Shown piece by piece: positions 44,969-54,060 of a stretch of DNA of 64,000 bases. Position numbers and translations under genes: made by a program. Where the stretch lies: contig NZ_CP107796.1 of NCBI RefSeq assembly GCF_036345995.1, positions 1,302,001 to 1,366,000 on the forward strand, given 5' to 3'. Numbering within the stretch: position 1 is the first letter of the stretch; every line of letters begins with the position of its first letter. The notes below the pieces were generated by a model. It was not told the DNA's origin and ran no database searches. It was given only the letters and a program-made list of their open reading frames with translations. The stretch comes from Streptomyces sp. NBC_00557 (lineage in GTDB: Bacteria > Actinomycetota > Actinomycetes > Streptomycetales > Streptomycetaceae).

Positions 44969-47010
44969 GCCGGGGCGTAGCCGGCGGGGCGGGTGGTGAA
45001 GGTGCCGCGGCCCTGGGTTCGGCTGCGCAGGCGGGTGGCGTAGCCGAACAGTTCCGCCAGGGGCACCGTCGCGGTCAGGACGGCCACGCCGCCCCGGGTC
45101 TCGGAGCCGCCGACCCTGCCGCGCCGGGCGGCGAGGTCGCCGAGGACCGAGCCCACGGCGTCCTCCGGCACGGTGACCGTGACCTCGGCCACCGGTTCCA
45201 GCACGATGGTCGCGCAGGCGCGCAGGGCCGCGCGGAGGCCGAGCCGGCCGGCGGTGCGGAAGGCCGTGTCGGAGGAGTCCTTCACGTGCGTGGAGCCGTC
45301 GGTGAGCGTGACGCGCAGGCCGGTCACCGGGTGCCCGTCCAGGGGGCCCTCGGCGAGCGCGTCCCGGCAGCCGGCCTCGACCGCGCGCACGTACTCCTGC
45401 GGCACCGCGCCGCCCACCACGGTGGAGCGGAACTCGAAGCCGGTGGCGCCGGCCTCGGGCCCGAGCGGTTCCACATCGAGGACGACATGGGCGAACTGGC
45501 CCGTCCCGCCGTCCTGTTTGACGTGCCGGAAGACGAACCCGGTCACGCCCTCGACGACCGTCTCGCGGTACGCGACCCGCGGGCGGCCCACGCACACCTC
45601 CGGTCCCCCGTCGCGGCGGATCTTCTCCACCGCGACCTCCAGGTGGAGTTCGCCCATGCCGGACAGCACGGTCTGCCCGGTCTCGGCGTCGGTGCGCACC
45701 ACCAGCGAGGGGTCCTCCTCGGCCAGCCGCGCCAGCGCCGCCGCCAGCCGGCCGGTGTCCGTGGCGCGCCGGGCCTCGACGGCGACGGACACCACGGGCT
45801 CGGCGGACACGGGCGGTTCGAGGAGCAGCGGCGCGCCGGGATCGCAGAGCGTGGAGCCGGCCCGTGCCGACTTCACACCGGCGAGCGCGACGATGTCGCC
45901 GGCGACCGCGCGGTCCAGCCGTTCGTGCCGGTCCGCCATGACCCGCAGGATGCGCGCCACGCGCTCGGTGCGGCCAGTGGCAGGGTCCCACACGGTGTCT
46001 CCCTTCTCGACGGTGCCCGAGTACACGCGGACGTGGGCGAGCCGCCCGGTGGCGCTCGCGTTCACCTTGAACACGAGCCCCGCGAACGGCGCTTCGGGGT
46101 CGGCGGCACGCTCCTGTGCGGCGCCCGCGTGGACGCCGCGCACGGCGGGCACGTCCAGCGGCGAGGGCAGGTACGCCACGACCGCGTCCAGCAGGGGTTC
46201 GATGCCGCGGTTGCGGTAGGCGGAACCGCACAGCACGACGACGCCGTCCCGGGTGCGGGTGAGGTCGCGCAGCGCGGCGGCGAGGGTCGCGGCGGAGAGG
46301 GTCTCCCGGTCGCAGAACTCCTCCAGGGCGGCCGGGTGCAGCTCCGCCACCGTCTCCTCCAGCGCGCGTCGCCGCCGTGCCGCCTCCGCGCCCAGCTCCT
46401 CGGGCACCGGCCCCGCCACGGCCGTACCCGCGCCGTCGTGCCAGACCAGCGAGCGCATCCGGACGAGGTCCACCACGCCGGTGAACGCGTCCTCCGCGCC
46501 GATGGGAAGCTGTACGACGAGCGGTACGGGATGCAGCCGCCGCCTGATGGAGTCCACCGCCCGGTCCAGGTCGGCGCCCGCGCGGTCCATCTTGTTGACG
46601 AACGCGATCCTCGGCACACCGTGCCGGTCCGCCTGCCGCCACACCGACTCGCTCTGCGGCTCGACCCCGGCGACGGCGTCGAACACGGCGACCGCCCCGT
46701 CCAGGACACGCAGGCTGCGCTCGACCTCGTCGGCGAAGTCGACGTGGCCGGGGGTGTCGATGAGGTTGACGCGGCAGCCGTCCCAGGCGCAGCTGACGGC
46801 GGCGGCGAAGATGGTGATGCCGCGGTCGCGTTCCTGTGGGTCGAAGTCGGTGACGGTGGTGCCGTCGTGCACTTCTCCCCGCTTGTGGGTGGTGCCCGTC
46901 GCGTACAGGATCCGCTCGGTGACGGTGGTCTTGCCGGCGTCGACGTGAGCGAGGATGCCGAGATTGCGGACGGCGGCGAGGGTGGCGGGGGTGGTGGTGT
47001 TCGTGCGCAC
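44938..47010 (-). CDS. Second elongation factor G (EF-G-like translational GTPase)
   Basis: 690 residues from GTG 47008-47010. The GTPase motifs are complete: [21 protein letters not shown] and the switch RGITI. Domains II to V follow ([69 protein letters not shown] where [10 protein letters not shown] matches EF-G domain V). It is isolated from ribosomal-protein genes, so it is not the main fusA. Such paralogues may serve in recycling, stress or resistance to translation inhibitors. The last codons run into a tandem repeat, giving an Ala/Pro-rich tail ([13 protein letters not shown]). Confidence 0.9.
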   Translation of the reverse strand: MRTNTTTPATLAAVRNLGILAHVDAGKTTVTERILYATGTTHKRGEVHDGTTVTDFDPQERDRGITIFAAAVSCAWDGCRVNLIDTPGHVDFADEVERSLRVLDGAVAVFDAVAGVEPQSESVWRQADRHGVPRIAFVNKMDRAGADLDRAVDSIRRRLHPVPLVVQLPIGAEDAFTGVVDLVRMRSLVWHDGAGTAVAGPVPEELGAEAARRRRALEETVAELHPAALEEFCDRETLSAATLAAALRDLTRTRDGVVVLCGSAYRNRGIEPLLDAVVAYLPSPLDVPAVRGVHAGAAQERAADPEAPFAGLVFKVNASATGRLAHVRVYSGTVEKGDTVWDPATGRTERVARILRVMADRHERLDRAVAGDIVALAGVKSARAGSTLCDPGAPLLLEPPVSAEPVVSVAVEARRATDTGRLAAALARLAEEDPSLVVRTDAETGQTVLSGMGELHLEVAVEKIRRDGGPEVCVGRPRVAYRETVVEGVTGFVFRHVKQDGGTGQFAHVVLDVEPLGPEAGATGFEFRSTVVGGAVPQEYVRAVEAGCRDALAEGPLDGHPVTGLRVTLTDGSTHVKDSSDTAFRTAGRLGLRAALRACATIVLEPVAEVTVTVPEDAVGSVLGDLAARRGRVGGSETRGGVAVLTATVPLAELFGYATRLRSRTQGRGTFTTRPAGYAPAPATRPAPVR

Positions 47011-47676
47011 GGCCCAGGGCCTTTCTGCGGACCGGGCCTGACAGCTCAGGCCCGTATCGGGAAAAGGGCAGCGCGATTCCCCGTGCGTCGAGGTCAGCGG
47101 GACGTCACGGGCGTCCGGTGCCGGCCGCGCAGCGGGCACCGGCACCACCGGGACACGAGGATCACCTCGAACCGGCAGCGGGGAGCGACGACGGCGGTAC
47201 GTGCGCGCACGGCCGGGCTCCCCTCGGTGTCGGACGACAGGCGCCGCCGTACGGTCGTGGCGGCGCTCGGTACGGCATGACGGTACGAGAGGCGCGCGGC
47301 GCGGGCACGTGATTTTTCCGCCGCGGACCGCACCGCCCGGCTCACCAGGCCATAGGCTGGCCCCGCAGCACACCGGGGAGGGGGCCGCTCATGCGGAAGG
47401 GCAGTGTCGGGTACGGACGCCAGGGGACGGAACCTCTCGACGCACGGAAGACCTCGGCGGAGCGGCACACCGGCCAGGTGACGCGTTCCGCGGCCCGGAC
47501 CTGACGCATCGTCATCGCGCTTGCCCGTACGGAGGGCCGCGCCGCCGAGTACGCCGATGCGCCGCCGCGGGCGGGGAGTCGGGCCGCCGGCCGGCTCCTG
47601 CGCGCGCTCGCGGCCGTCCGCTCGTCCCCTGTCTCATCCTGGCCCGCCCGGGCCTGTCCAGTCCAAGGAAGTGCTC
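47011..47676. other. Long divergent leader region between EF-G and the Ser/Thr kinase
   Basis: 666 bases. It contains a possible 37-codon ORF at 47391 with a good ribosome site and a TAGGCT box before it. About 100 bp upstream of the EF-G start there is an 8-bp-stem inverted repeat (CCGGTGCC...GGCACCGG near 47115). A longer open frame across 47201-47680 was not accepted. Confidence 0.5.
47391..47504 (+). CDS. Possible 37-residue basic peptide
   Basis: ATG 47391 is preceded by GGGGAGGGGG at a suitable distance, and TAGGCT at 47353-47358 could be a -10 box. The frame ends at TGA 47502-47504. The product is basic and hydrophilic (begins MRKGSVGYGRQG, ends TRSAART) with no recognisable motif. 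G/C preference at third positions is moderate. Real gene or leader peptide of the downstream kinase transcript: undecided. Confidence 0.25.
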   Translation: MRKGSVGYGRQGTEPLDARKTSAERHTGQVTRSAART

Positions 47677-49707
47677 GTGAGTGAGAACGGTCCCAGCGGA
47701 AGAGTCCGGCCGGCCCGTCCGGGTGACCCCTCCCGCATCGGCCCCTACCGGATCGTCGGCCGTCTCGGCGCCGGAGGCATGGGCACGGTCCATGCCGGTG
47801 TCGCCGCCGACGGCATGCGGGTGGCCGTGAAGGTGATCCACCCCGAGCAGGCGCAGGATCCGGAGTTCCGCGCGCGTTTCCGGCGCGAGGTCGAGCTGTC
47901 GTCCCGGGTCGCCGGGCCCCATCTCGTCCCGTTGCTCGCCGCCGACCCGGACGCGCCGACCCCGTGGCTGGCCACGGCGTTCGTTCCGGGCCCCTCGCTG
48001 AACCAGCACGTCGCCGCGCATGGACCGCTCGACGAGGGAAGCCTGTTCGCGTTCGCGGCCGCCACGGCGCAGGCGCTGGCCGCCATCCACGCCGCCGGGG
48101 TGGTGCACCGCGACGTGAAACCGCAGAACGTGCTGCTCACCCCCGCCGGACCGCGGGTGCTGGACTTCGGCATCGCGCACGCCGCCGACGGCACCAGCGT
48201 CACCCGCACCGGGGTGACGACCGGCACCCCCGGCTGGATCAGCCCCGAGCAGTACCGTGCGGGCACCGCGGGCCCGGCGGGCGACATGTTCGCGTGGGGA
48301 GCGCTCGTCGCCTACGCCGCCACCGGGCGGCTGCCCTTCGGCACCGGGGCGCCCGATGTGGTGGCCTTCCGCGTGATGTCCGGCGAGGCGGATCTGGAGG
48401 GTGTCCCGGTCCCGCTGCGCGCCCTCGTGGAGAAGGCGCTGGCGCAGGAGCCGGGTGACCGGCCGTCGGCCGCCGGGGCCGCCCGGGAATGCGCGGCCCT
48501 GCTCGCCTCGCAGGCCACCCGGGCGGCGAGCGCCGGCCCGCCGCCGGCGACGCCCGTGGACATGGTCGCCGCCGTCTGGGACGTACCGGCCGGGGAGGAC
48601 CCCGCATGGCGGCTTCCCTCGGACCGGAACCGGTCGAAGAGGCGGCTGGTCGGCGCCGTCGTGCTCGCGGCGGGCGTCGTCGGCGGCCTGGCCGGAGGGG
48701 CCGCGGCGCTGCTGCCCGGGGACGCCGGGCACGCCGCGCACGCGTCCTCGTCCGCGTCGTCCCCGCCCGCCTCGGGCGGAGCCGCCCGGCCCTCGGCGAG
48801 CGTGGCGAAGGGCGACACGGCGGCACGCCGGAAGGGCGTCGGCAGCGGTGCGGCGACGGCGCGGAGCTGGCAGGAGGCGCGCGCGGCGCAGGGCGCGGGC
48901 GAGCACGACGTGGCGCGCGCGGTGCTGCACGACGAGGGCTCCGTCGCCCAGGAGCTGGGCGACGGAGCCGACTTCACCCCGGATGACGTGCGGTTCCATC
49001 CGTCGCGCCGCGAGGTGTACCTGTCGTACCGGCTGACCTCGGACGCGTCCGGGACGATGTACGCCGAGACGCAGATCGCCAGGACCATGTGCCTGACGAT
49101 GCGTGACGTCGTGCTGCGTCTGCACCCGGAACTGGCCTACCGCACGTACGTGATGGTCAGGGAGGATCCAGGACGTGCCCCGCAGGTGACGTGGGCGGAC
49201 GACTTCGTGGCGAACTCCGCGTGCCGGTCGGCCGCCGACGACGGCGCGGTCGACGGCGCGGACGACGGCGCCGGGGACGGCACGGGCGCCGCGCAGGACT
49301 GGCAGCCGGACGAGGACGGCCTCGGGCAGGCCATGATCCCCAGCACCGACGACGCCGAGATCCGGGTCGCGGACGGCGCCGCCCGGAAGATCATCGCGGC
49401 GACCAACGGGATGCGCGGGAGCCTCGGCACCGATCGCGTACTCGGCAACAACGAGATCAAGGTGGGCTTCGACCCCGCGCATGCGGCGATGTACGTCTGG
49501 TCGGACTACGTGCAGTGGAACGAGCAGCAGGTCGGAACCTGGGCGGACGTGGCCGCCGGCAAGGCGTGCCGGGCCCTGGTGAGCGAACGGCGGAGCGCGG
49601 GCGGCGCCTGGCCGTACACCCGCTATGCCGTGGCGGAGATCGGCGGGTCCGGGTACCTGATGATCCGCTGGGGCACGGCCACGACGCCGGCCGGCTGCCC
49701 CGGCTGA
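47677..49707 (+). CDS. Membrane-spanning Ser/Thr protein kinase with extracellular sensor domain
   Basis: 676 residues from GTG 47677 (AAGGAAG 7 bases upstream; another GTG two codons earlier). The Hanks-type kinase domain spans about 22-280: GRLGAGGMGTVHAG loop, K52, HRDVKPQN with D146, DFG at 163-165, GTPGWISPEQYRAG. A juxtamembrane linker leads to one membrane helix (about 324-346) and an outside part of about 330 residues with four Cys, no PASTA repeats, rich in polar residues. It is a typical streptomycete receptor kinase with an unknown signal. The substrate may be the MerR-clamp protein next door, but only proximity supports this. Confidence 0.92.
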   Translation: MSENGPSGRVRPARPGDPSRIGPYRIVGRLGAGGMGTVHAGVAADGMRVAVKVIHPEQAQDPEFRARFRREVELSSRVAGPHLVPLLAADPDAPTPWLATAFVPGPSLNQHVAAHGPLDEGSLFAFAAATAQALAAIHAAGVVHRDVKPQNVLLTPAGPRVLDFGIAHAADGTSVTRTGVTTGTPGWISPEQYRAGTAGPAGDMFAWGALVAYAATGRLPFGTGAPDVVAFRVMSGEADLEGVPVPLRALVEKALAQEPGDRPSAAGAARECAALLASQATRAASAGPPPATPVDMVAAVWDVPAGEDPAWRLPSDRNRSKRRLVGAVVLAAGVVGGLAGGAAALLPGDAGHAAHASSSASSPPASGGAARPSASVAKGDTAARRKGVGSGAATARSWQEARAAQGAGEHDVARAVLHDEGSVAQELGDGADFTPDDVRFHPSRREVYLSYRLTSDASGTMYAETQIARTMCLTMRDVVLRLHPELAYRTYVMVREDPGRAPQVTWADDFVANSACRSAADDGAVDGADDGAGDGTGAAQDWQPDEDGLGQAMIPSTDDAEIRVADGAARKIIAATNGMRGSLGTDRVLGNNEIKVGFDPAHAAMYVWSDYVQWNEQQVGTWADVAAGKACRALVSERRSAGGAWPYTRYAVAEIGGSGYLMIRWGTATTPAGCPG

Positions 49708-49721
49708 GCGACGGGCCGGGG

Positions 49722-49752
49722 TTGACCCTCGACCTTGTCGAGGGCTCAGGGT
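49722..49752 (+). promoter_or_regulatory. MerR-type promoter/operator of the MerR-clamp gene
   Basis: TTGACC (49722-49727), a 19-base spacer and CAGGGT (49747-49752). The over-long spacer is the mark of MerR-activated promoters. It is filled by a perfect 8-bp inverted repeat, CCCTCGAC-CTT-GTCGAGGG (49726-49744). The ATG follows 18 bases after the -10 box. Autoregulation by the encoded MerR protein is the natural reading. Confidence 0.75.
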
Positions 49753-49770
49753 TGGGGTGTGGAGAGCGAG

Positions 49771-50853
49771 ATGCGCAGCATCGGCGAGATGGCACGGGAC
49801 AGCGGACTGAGCGTGAGCGCGCTGCGGTTCTACGACCGTGCCGGTGTCCTCGTCCCGGCATGGGTGGACCCGGTCAGCGGCTACCGCTGGTACGAGCCGG
49901 ACCAGCTGGAGGAGGCCCGGTTGCTGGCCCGTCTGCGGCGTGCCGGGATGCCCCTCGCGGACATCCGGCTGGTCCTGGCCGGCTGGTCCGGCGCGGACAC
50001 GGACCTGGTGCGCCGCCTGTTCCAGGCGCACCTGCGCCGCCTCGAACGGGGCCTGGCCGACGCCCGCGGCGAGTTCTCCGCACTCCGAGCCGTCCTCGAC
50101 CACAGGGAGAACCCCATGACCCCGCTCGCCGCCGCCACCGCCCGTCTGTCCGTCCCCGCGCCGGGGCTGGCCGCCGCGCTGGACGCGGTCCGTTTCGCGG
50201 CCGGTACGGACCCCGAGCTGCCGATGCTCGGCGCGGTCCTCTTCGACGTCGAAGGGGAGGAACTGACCGTCGTGGCCACCGACCGCTACCGGATGGCGGT
50301 CGCGCGGACCGCCGCCACGGGCCACGACGGGCCGCGCGTGCAGGCCCTCGTGCCGCTTCCGCTGGCCGATGCGATGCGGGCCCTGCTCCGGGGTGAGGAA
50401 CCGGTGCGGCTCACTGTCGACGGTGACCGCGTGTCCCTGGACGCCGGCGACCGCCGGACGGCCGGACAGTGCCTCGACCACGACTTCCCCGACTACCGCC
50501 GGCTGGTCCGGCTGCCGGCCGGCCGCCGGTGCCTCGTGGATGTCGCGGCCTTCCGGGAAGCACTGGGATCCGGTCCGGTCCGCACGAGCGACGCACGCAA
50601 GGGGGACGGTGGACCCCGCGCCGTCAGCGTCATCAGGCCGGCGGACGACGGCACGGTGACCGTGTGCGCGGACGGCGGGGAGGACCAGGGCGCCGTCGGT
50701 GTCGACCGCGACTTCCTGCTGGACGCGCTCGCCGCGGGCGCCCGCGGCGAGCTGGTCCTCGAACTCGGCGCCCCCACCGCCCCGTTGGCGATCCGCCGCC
50801 CCGACGAGGCGCACACCTTCTCGCTCCTGATGCCGGTCCGGCTCGACGACTAG
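49771..50853 (+). CDS. MerR-family regulator fused to a two-domain DNA sliding-clamp (DnaN)-like module
   Basis: 360 residues from ATG 49771 (GGAGAG 6-7 bases upstream). Residues 1-70 are a MerR winged helix (MRSIGEMARDSGLSVSALRFYDRAG, then GYRWY), and a coiled-coil dimer helix follows to about 112. Residues about 117-360 match domains II and III of the polymerase III beta clamp: VVATDRYRMAVAR (168-180), DFPDYRRLV (238-246), DRDFLLDAL (312-320), and the C-terminal LLMPVRL (352-358). Domain I is replaced by the MerR part. What the clamp domain does here is not known to me: ligand sensing, binding of clamp-interacting proteins, or ring formation on DNA are options. It is preceded by its own MerR-type promoter. 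Confidence 0.88.
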   Translation: MRSIGEMARDSGLSVSALRFYDRAGVLVPAWVDPVSGYRWYEPDQLEEARLLARLRRAGMPLADIRLVLAGWSGADTDLVRRLFQAHLRRLERGLADARGEFSALRAVLDHRENPMTPLAAATARLSVPAPGLAAALDAVRFAAGTDPELPMLGAVLFDVEGEELTVVATDRYRMAVARTAATGHDGPRVQALVPLPLADAMRALLRGEEPVRLTVDGDRVSLDAGDRRTAGQCLDHDFPDYRRLVRLPAGRRCLVDVAAFREALGSGPVRTSDARKGDGGPRAVSVIRPADDGTVTVCADGGEDQGAVGVDRDFLLDALAAGARGELVLELGAPTAPLAIRRPDEAHTFSLLMPVRLDD

Positions 50854-50881
50854 CCGCACCGCTCCGTCACCGGCCCGGCCG

Positions 50882-51052
50882 CCCGAGGAGGAGGCGTACG
50901 GCGGCCGGGCGCAGGTGGTCGGCGACACCTCCGGCGCCTTCACGACGGTCGGCGCACCGGTGACCGACCCGGGCGGGACGCACAAGCTGTACTTCGTCTT
51001 CAAGGGCGGCAGCGGCGACCTGTTCAGCCTGGACTCCTTCACGATGAGCTGA
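50882..51052 (+). pseudogene. Remnant of a CBM6-type carbohydrate-binding domain
   Basis: The last 56 codons before TGA 51050-51052 read as the C-terminal half of a CBM6: GGRAQVVGDTSGAFTTVGAP, then GGTHKLYFVFKGGSG, DLFSLDSFTMS. No start codon with ribosome site and no catalytic part precede it; the frame runs into the MerR-clamp stop region. It is a deletion relic of a secreted glycosidase or sugar-binding protein gene, followed by that gene's intact terminator. Confidence 0.75.
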
Positions 51053-51065
51053 CACCCGGACATGG

Positions 51066-51095
51066 CGAAGGGCCCCTGTGCGCAGGGGCCCTTCG
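51066..51095. terminator. Terminator hairpin
   Basis: A perfect 13-bp stem with a 4-base loop (TGCG) between the CBM6 relic and the stop of the convergent TPR gene. The strongest hairpin of the window. Confidence 0.85.
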
Positions 51096-51136
51096 TTCGG
51101 GTGCCGGGGCCCGCCCCGGCGGGTGCGTCCGCCGCC

Positions 51137-54058
51137 TCACGCCTCGTCGCGCAAGCGGGCCGCCAGGGAGGTCAGCGCTTCGGTCTCCTCGGTGTGGCCC
51201 AGCGTCGTCAGGCGGGAGACCGCCGCGTCGAGGCGGGCCAGGGCCGGGGCGGGGCGCTCGAGGTAGATGCCCTCCACGGCGCCCGCGAGACGGACGCACT
51301 CGGCCCACTCGCCGGCCTGGTCCGCGTCGGGGCCGGGCTCGCCGAGCAGGGTGAGGGCCTTATCCAGGGCGGTCAGGGCGGTCTCGTACTCACCGGCGTA
51401 GGCGTTGACCCGTCCGTGTTCGTAGGCGAGGGCGCTGTCCAGGGACCGGCCGCGGGCCTGGTATTCCGCGGCGCGGGCCTCGTCGGCGACCCGGCCGGCG
51501 TCGGCGAGGAAGGCGAGGGCGCCGGGCAGGCCCTCGGAGCCCTGCCGCTGGGCCTGGAGGCGGGCCAGTTCGCGCAGGCAGCTGCTGAGCTGCTCGTAGC
51601 GCGGGGCCTTGGCGTGGGCGGCGAGGGCCTGGTCCGCGGCCTCGCGGGCCCGGCCGAACTCGCCGGACTCGCCGAGGAGTACGGCGGTCTCCGCGGCGAT
51701 CATGGCGTGGCTGCCGGGGTCGTCGTCCCAGCCGGCCGACTCGGCCGCGAGGGCGGCGAACTCCGCCGTGGCCGCCTTGAGGTCCCCGCCCGCGTGCAGG
51801 GCGCGGGCGCGGGTCAGGCGCAGCTGGGCGACGAGCCGGTCGTCCAGCTCTCCGGCGGTGACGTCCGGCTCGGCCAGGAGGGAGTCGAGCAGCGCGATGC
51901 AGTCCTCGACCCGGCCGAGGTCGAGGCTGAGCCCGGCCGCGTTGCTGTAGGTGCAGAACGCGTCCGTGCGGCTGCCGCGGCGAAGGTCCAGCTCCGCGGA
52001 GCGCGTCAGGTGCCGCAGTGCCTCGTCGGGGCGGCCCAGGTACATGCAGGCCTGGGCCAGGTCACCGTGGAGGCGGGCGGTGTCGGCCGTGTCGGACGGC
52101 CATGCGGCGGCCAGGCGCAGGCTTTCCGTGAGGTCCGCGTGCGCGGCCTGCGCGTCGCGCAGGCCGAGCCGGATGCGGGCGCGCAGTCCGAGCGTGCGGG
52201 GCAGGTGCCAGGCGGGTCCGTGCGCCTTCAGCCGGTCGAGGAGGGCGTCGGTCTCCGTGGCCGCGGCGGGGAGGTCGCCGGCCAGGGCGTAGGTGCCGGC
52301 CCGCAGCAGCAGGGCGCCGGAGACCTGGCCGTCGATGCCGTGCCGGGTGGCGAAGTCGAGCAGCTGGTCCACTTCGGCGAAGACCGGCGCGACGTGCTCC
52401 TTGTCCCCCGACACCTGCAGCCGCAGGCCCAGCGCGGTCGCCCGCAGCCGCAGCAGCCGGGCCTCCTGGTACGGGGGGAGGCCGGGCGTCTCCTCGTGCA
52501 GCCGGACGAGGTCCGTGTGGGCGGCGGTCAGCGCGGCGGCCTGCGCCTCGCCGTCGCCTGCCCGCTCCACGGCCTCGGCCGTCTGGAGCAGGGCGCAGGC
52601 GCGGGCGACCACCGCGTGTCCCGGCTCTGCGGCCTCGTCGTACCGGCGCGCGGCCTCCTCGTACAGGGCGGCGGCCTCGTCGAAGCGGTCCCTGTCGGCC
52701 GCCCGGCTCGCCTCGTCGGCGAGCAGGTCGGCGCGCAGCCGCGCGAGGGGTCCGACGGCCGGGTCGTCGGGGTGGGCGTAGCCGGGTGCGGCGACGAGGG
52801 CGCGCAGCCGGTCCCAGCAGGCCGCCGCGTCCGGGTGCCCCTGCTCGTCCAGCTCCCGTGCGCGGAGGACGAGTTCGGGCAGCGATTCGGGGACGTCCTC
52901 GGCGGTGCGGGGAGCGGGCGCGGCGGCCGGGGCCACGTCGTCGAGGGCACGGGTACGCAGGGTCAGTTCGAGCCCGTCGAGGAGGGGGGCGCACTCCAGG
53001 CGGGCCCTGCGCCGGTCGGTGTGGGCCGTGGTGCCGTTGCGGGCGTCGAAGCGGGCGGCGAGGTCGTCGGCACGGCGGCGCACCTCGGCGCGCAGCGCGG
53101 CCACCGTCCAGGTGCGGCCCGCGTATCCGGCGGCGGGCAGGTCGCCGTGGCCGAGGAGTTCGACGCGCTTCAGGAGGACCTCGACGCCGGTGAGGAAGCC
53201 GAGCTGGTCCAGTGGCGAGTCGACCTCGTCGAACAGGGTCCGGTTCTCGGCGAGCAGTTCCAGGCCGCGTGCCTCGTTGCCGGTCAGCGCGCAGAACTCC
53301 AGGTGCCGGCCGACCTCCCCGGACATCGAGGGGTCGCGGCGGCAGGCCCGGTAGCCGGCGAGGTGCAGTTCGCGGGCCCGGTCGGCGTGGCCGGTGCGCA
53401 GCAGGGGCAGCAGCGCGTAGGAGACGGACCGGGCGGGTTCCTCCCGGCAGGACTCCTTCCCGGCCAGGACGGGCTCCCAGGTGGCGAGGGCCCGCTCGTC
53501 GTCGCCCGCCCCGAGGTGGTACAGGGCGCGTTCGCAGGTCTCGCAGGCCTCGCAGTCGCTGAGCCGGGTGCGGGCGCGGCCCGCCCACAGCTCGTAGGCG
53601 AGGGTGGTGTCCTCGCCGACGTGGGCGGCGAGCTGGTAGGCCTGTCCGTAGTACGGCTGCAGGGCGAGGCCGGCCTTCTCGTACCGGTCGCGCATCTCCG
53701 TCAGCCACTGGCGCAGGCTGGCCAGCGGGATCTCGGGCAGCTGGCGCAGGGCGTTCGCCACCCACTTGAACCGCCAGAACAGCGAGTGCCGCAGGCGCTC
53801 GTCGAAGACGTCGGGCTGTTCGTCGAAGAGGGTGAGCAGGCGGGCGAAGACCACGGGCGACTTGCGGGGTTCGGAGCCGTAGGTGTACGCCTCCTGCAGT
53901 TCGAGGAGCGCGTGGACGAGCGGCAGGGGCTCGGCGAACTGCTCGGCGGCTTCGGCCAGTTCCTCCGCCGTGACGGTGCGGGTACGGCCGTAGGGGCGCC
54001 GGTCGTTCTCCTGGAGCGCCTGGTACAGCTCGTCGATGGTCTGGGGTGCGGTCGGCAT
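51137..54058 (-). CDS. Large TPR-type helical-repeat protein, partner of the HSP90 homologue
   Basis: 973 residues from ATG 54058, two bases after the HSP90-gene stop. No enzyme motif is visible. Most of the chain is alpha-helical with recurring TPR-like pairs, such as FDEAAALYEEAARRYDEAAEPGHAVVARACALLQ, AHADLTESLRLAAAW, DEALRHLTRSAELDLRRG and ETALTALDKALTLLGE. The N-terminal 270 residues carry a cysteine group (SDCEACETCERALYHLGAG) that may bind metal. In eukaryotes TPR proteins are HSP90 co-chaperones; tight coupling here suggests a comparable pair. Confidence 0.85.
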   Translation of the reverse strand: MPTAPQTIDELYQALQENDRRPYGRTRTVTAEELAEAAEQFAEPLPLVHALLELQEAYTYGSEPRKSPVVFARLLTLFDEQPDVFDERLRHSLFWRFKWVANALRQLPEIPLASLRQWLTEMRDRYEKAGLALQPYYGQAYQLAAHVGEDTTLAYELWAGRARTRLSDCEACETCERALYHLGAGDDERALATWEPVLAGKESCREEPARSVSYALLPLLRTGHADRARELHLAGYRACRRDPSMSGEVGRHLEFCALTGNEARGLELLAENRTLFDEVDSPLDQLGFLTGVEVLLKRVELLGHGDLPAAGYAGRTWTVAALRAEVRRRADDLAARFDARNGTTAHTDRRRARLECAPLLDGLELTLRTRALDDVAPAAAPAPRTAEDVPESLPELVLRARELDEQGHPDAAACWDRLRALVAAPGYAHPDDPAVGPLARLRADLLADEASRAADRDRFDEAAALYEEAARRYDEAAEPGHAVVARACALLQTAEAVERAGDGEAQAAALTAAHTDLVRLHEETPGLPPYQEARLLRLRATALGLRLQVSGDKEHVAPVFAEVDQLLDFATRHGIDGQVSGALLLRAGTYALAGDLPAAATETDALLDRLKAHGPAWHLPRTLGLRARIRLGLRDAQAAHADLTESLRLAAAWPSDTADTARLHGDLAQACMYLGRPDEALRHLTRSAELDLRRGSRTDAFCTYSNAAGLSLDLGRVEDCIALLDSLLAEPDVTAGELDDRLVAQLRLTRARALHAGGDLKAATAEFAALAAESAGWDDDPGSHAMIAAETAVLLGESGEFGRAREAADQALAAHAKAPRYEQLSSCLRELARLQAQRQGSEGLPGALAFLADAGRVADEARAAEYQARGRSLDSALAYEHGRVNAYAGEYETALTALDKALTLLGEPGPDADQAGEWAECVRLAGAVEGIYLERPAPALARLDAAVSRLTTLGHTEETEALTSLAARLRDEA

Positions 54059-54060
54059 CG

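Noticed and set aside
47201..47680. 159-codon plus-strand frame between EF-G and the kinase gene
   Set aside because: Arg/Pro/Gly-rich without domain features or ribosome site; typical chance frame in G/C-rich DNA.
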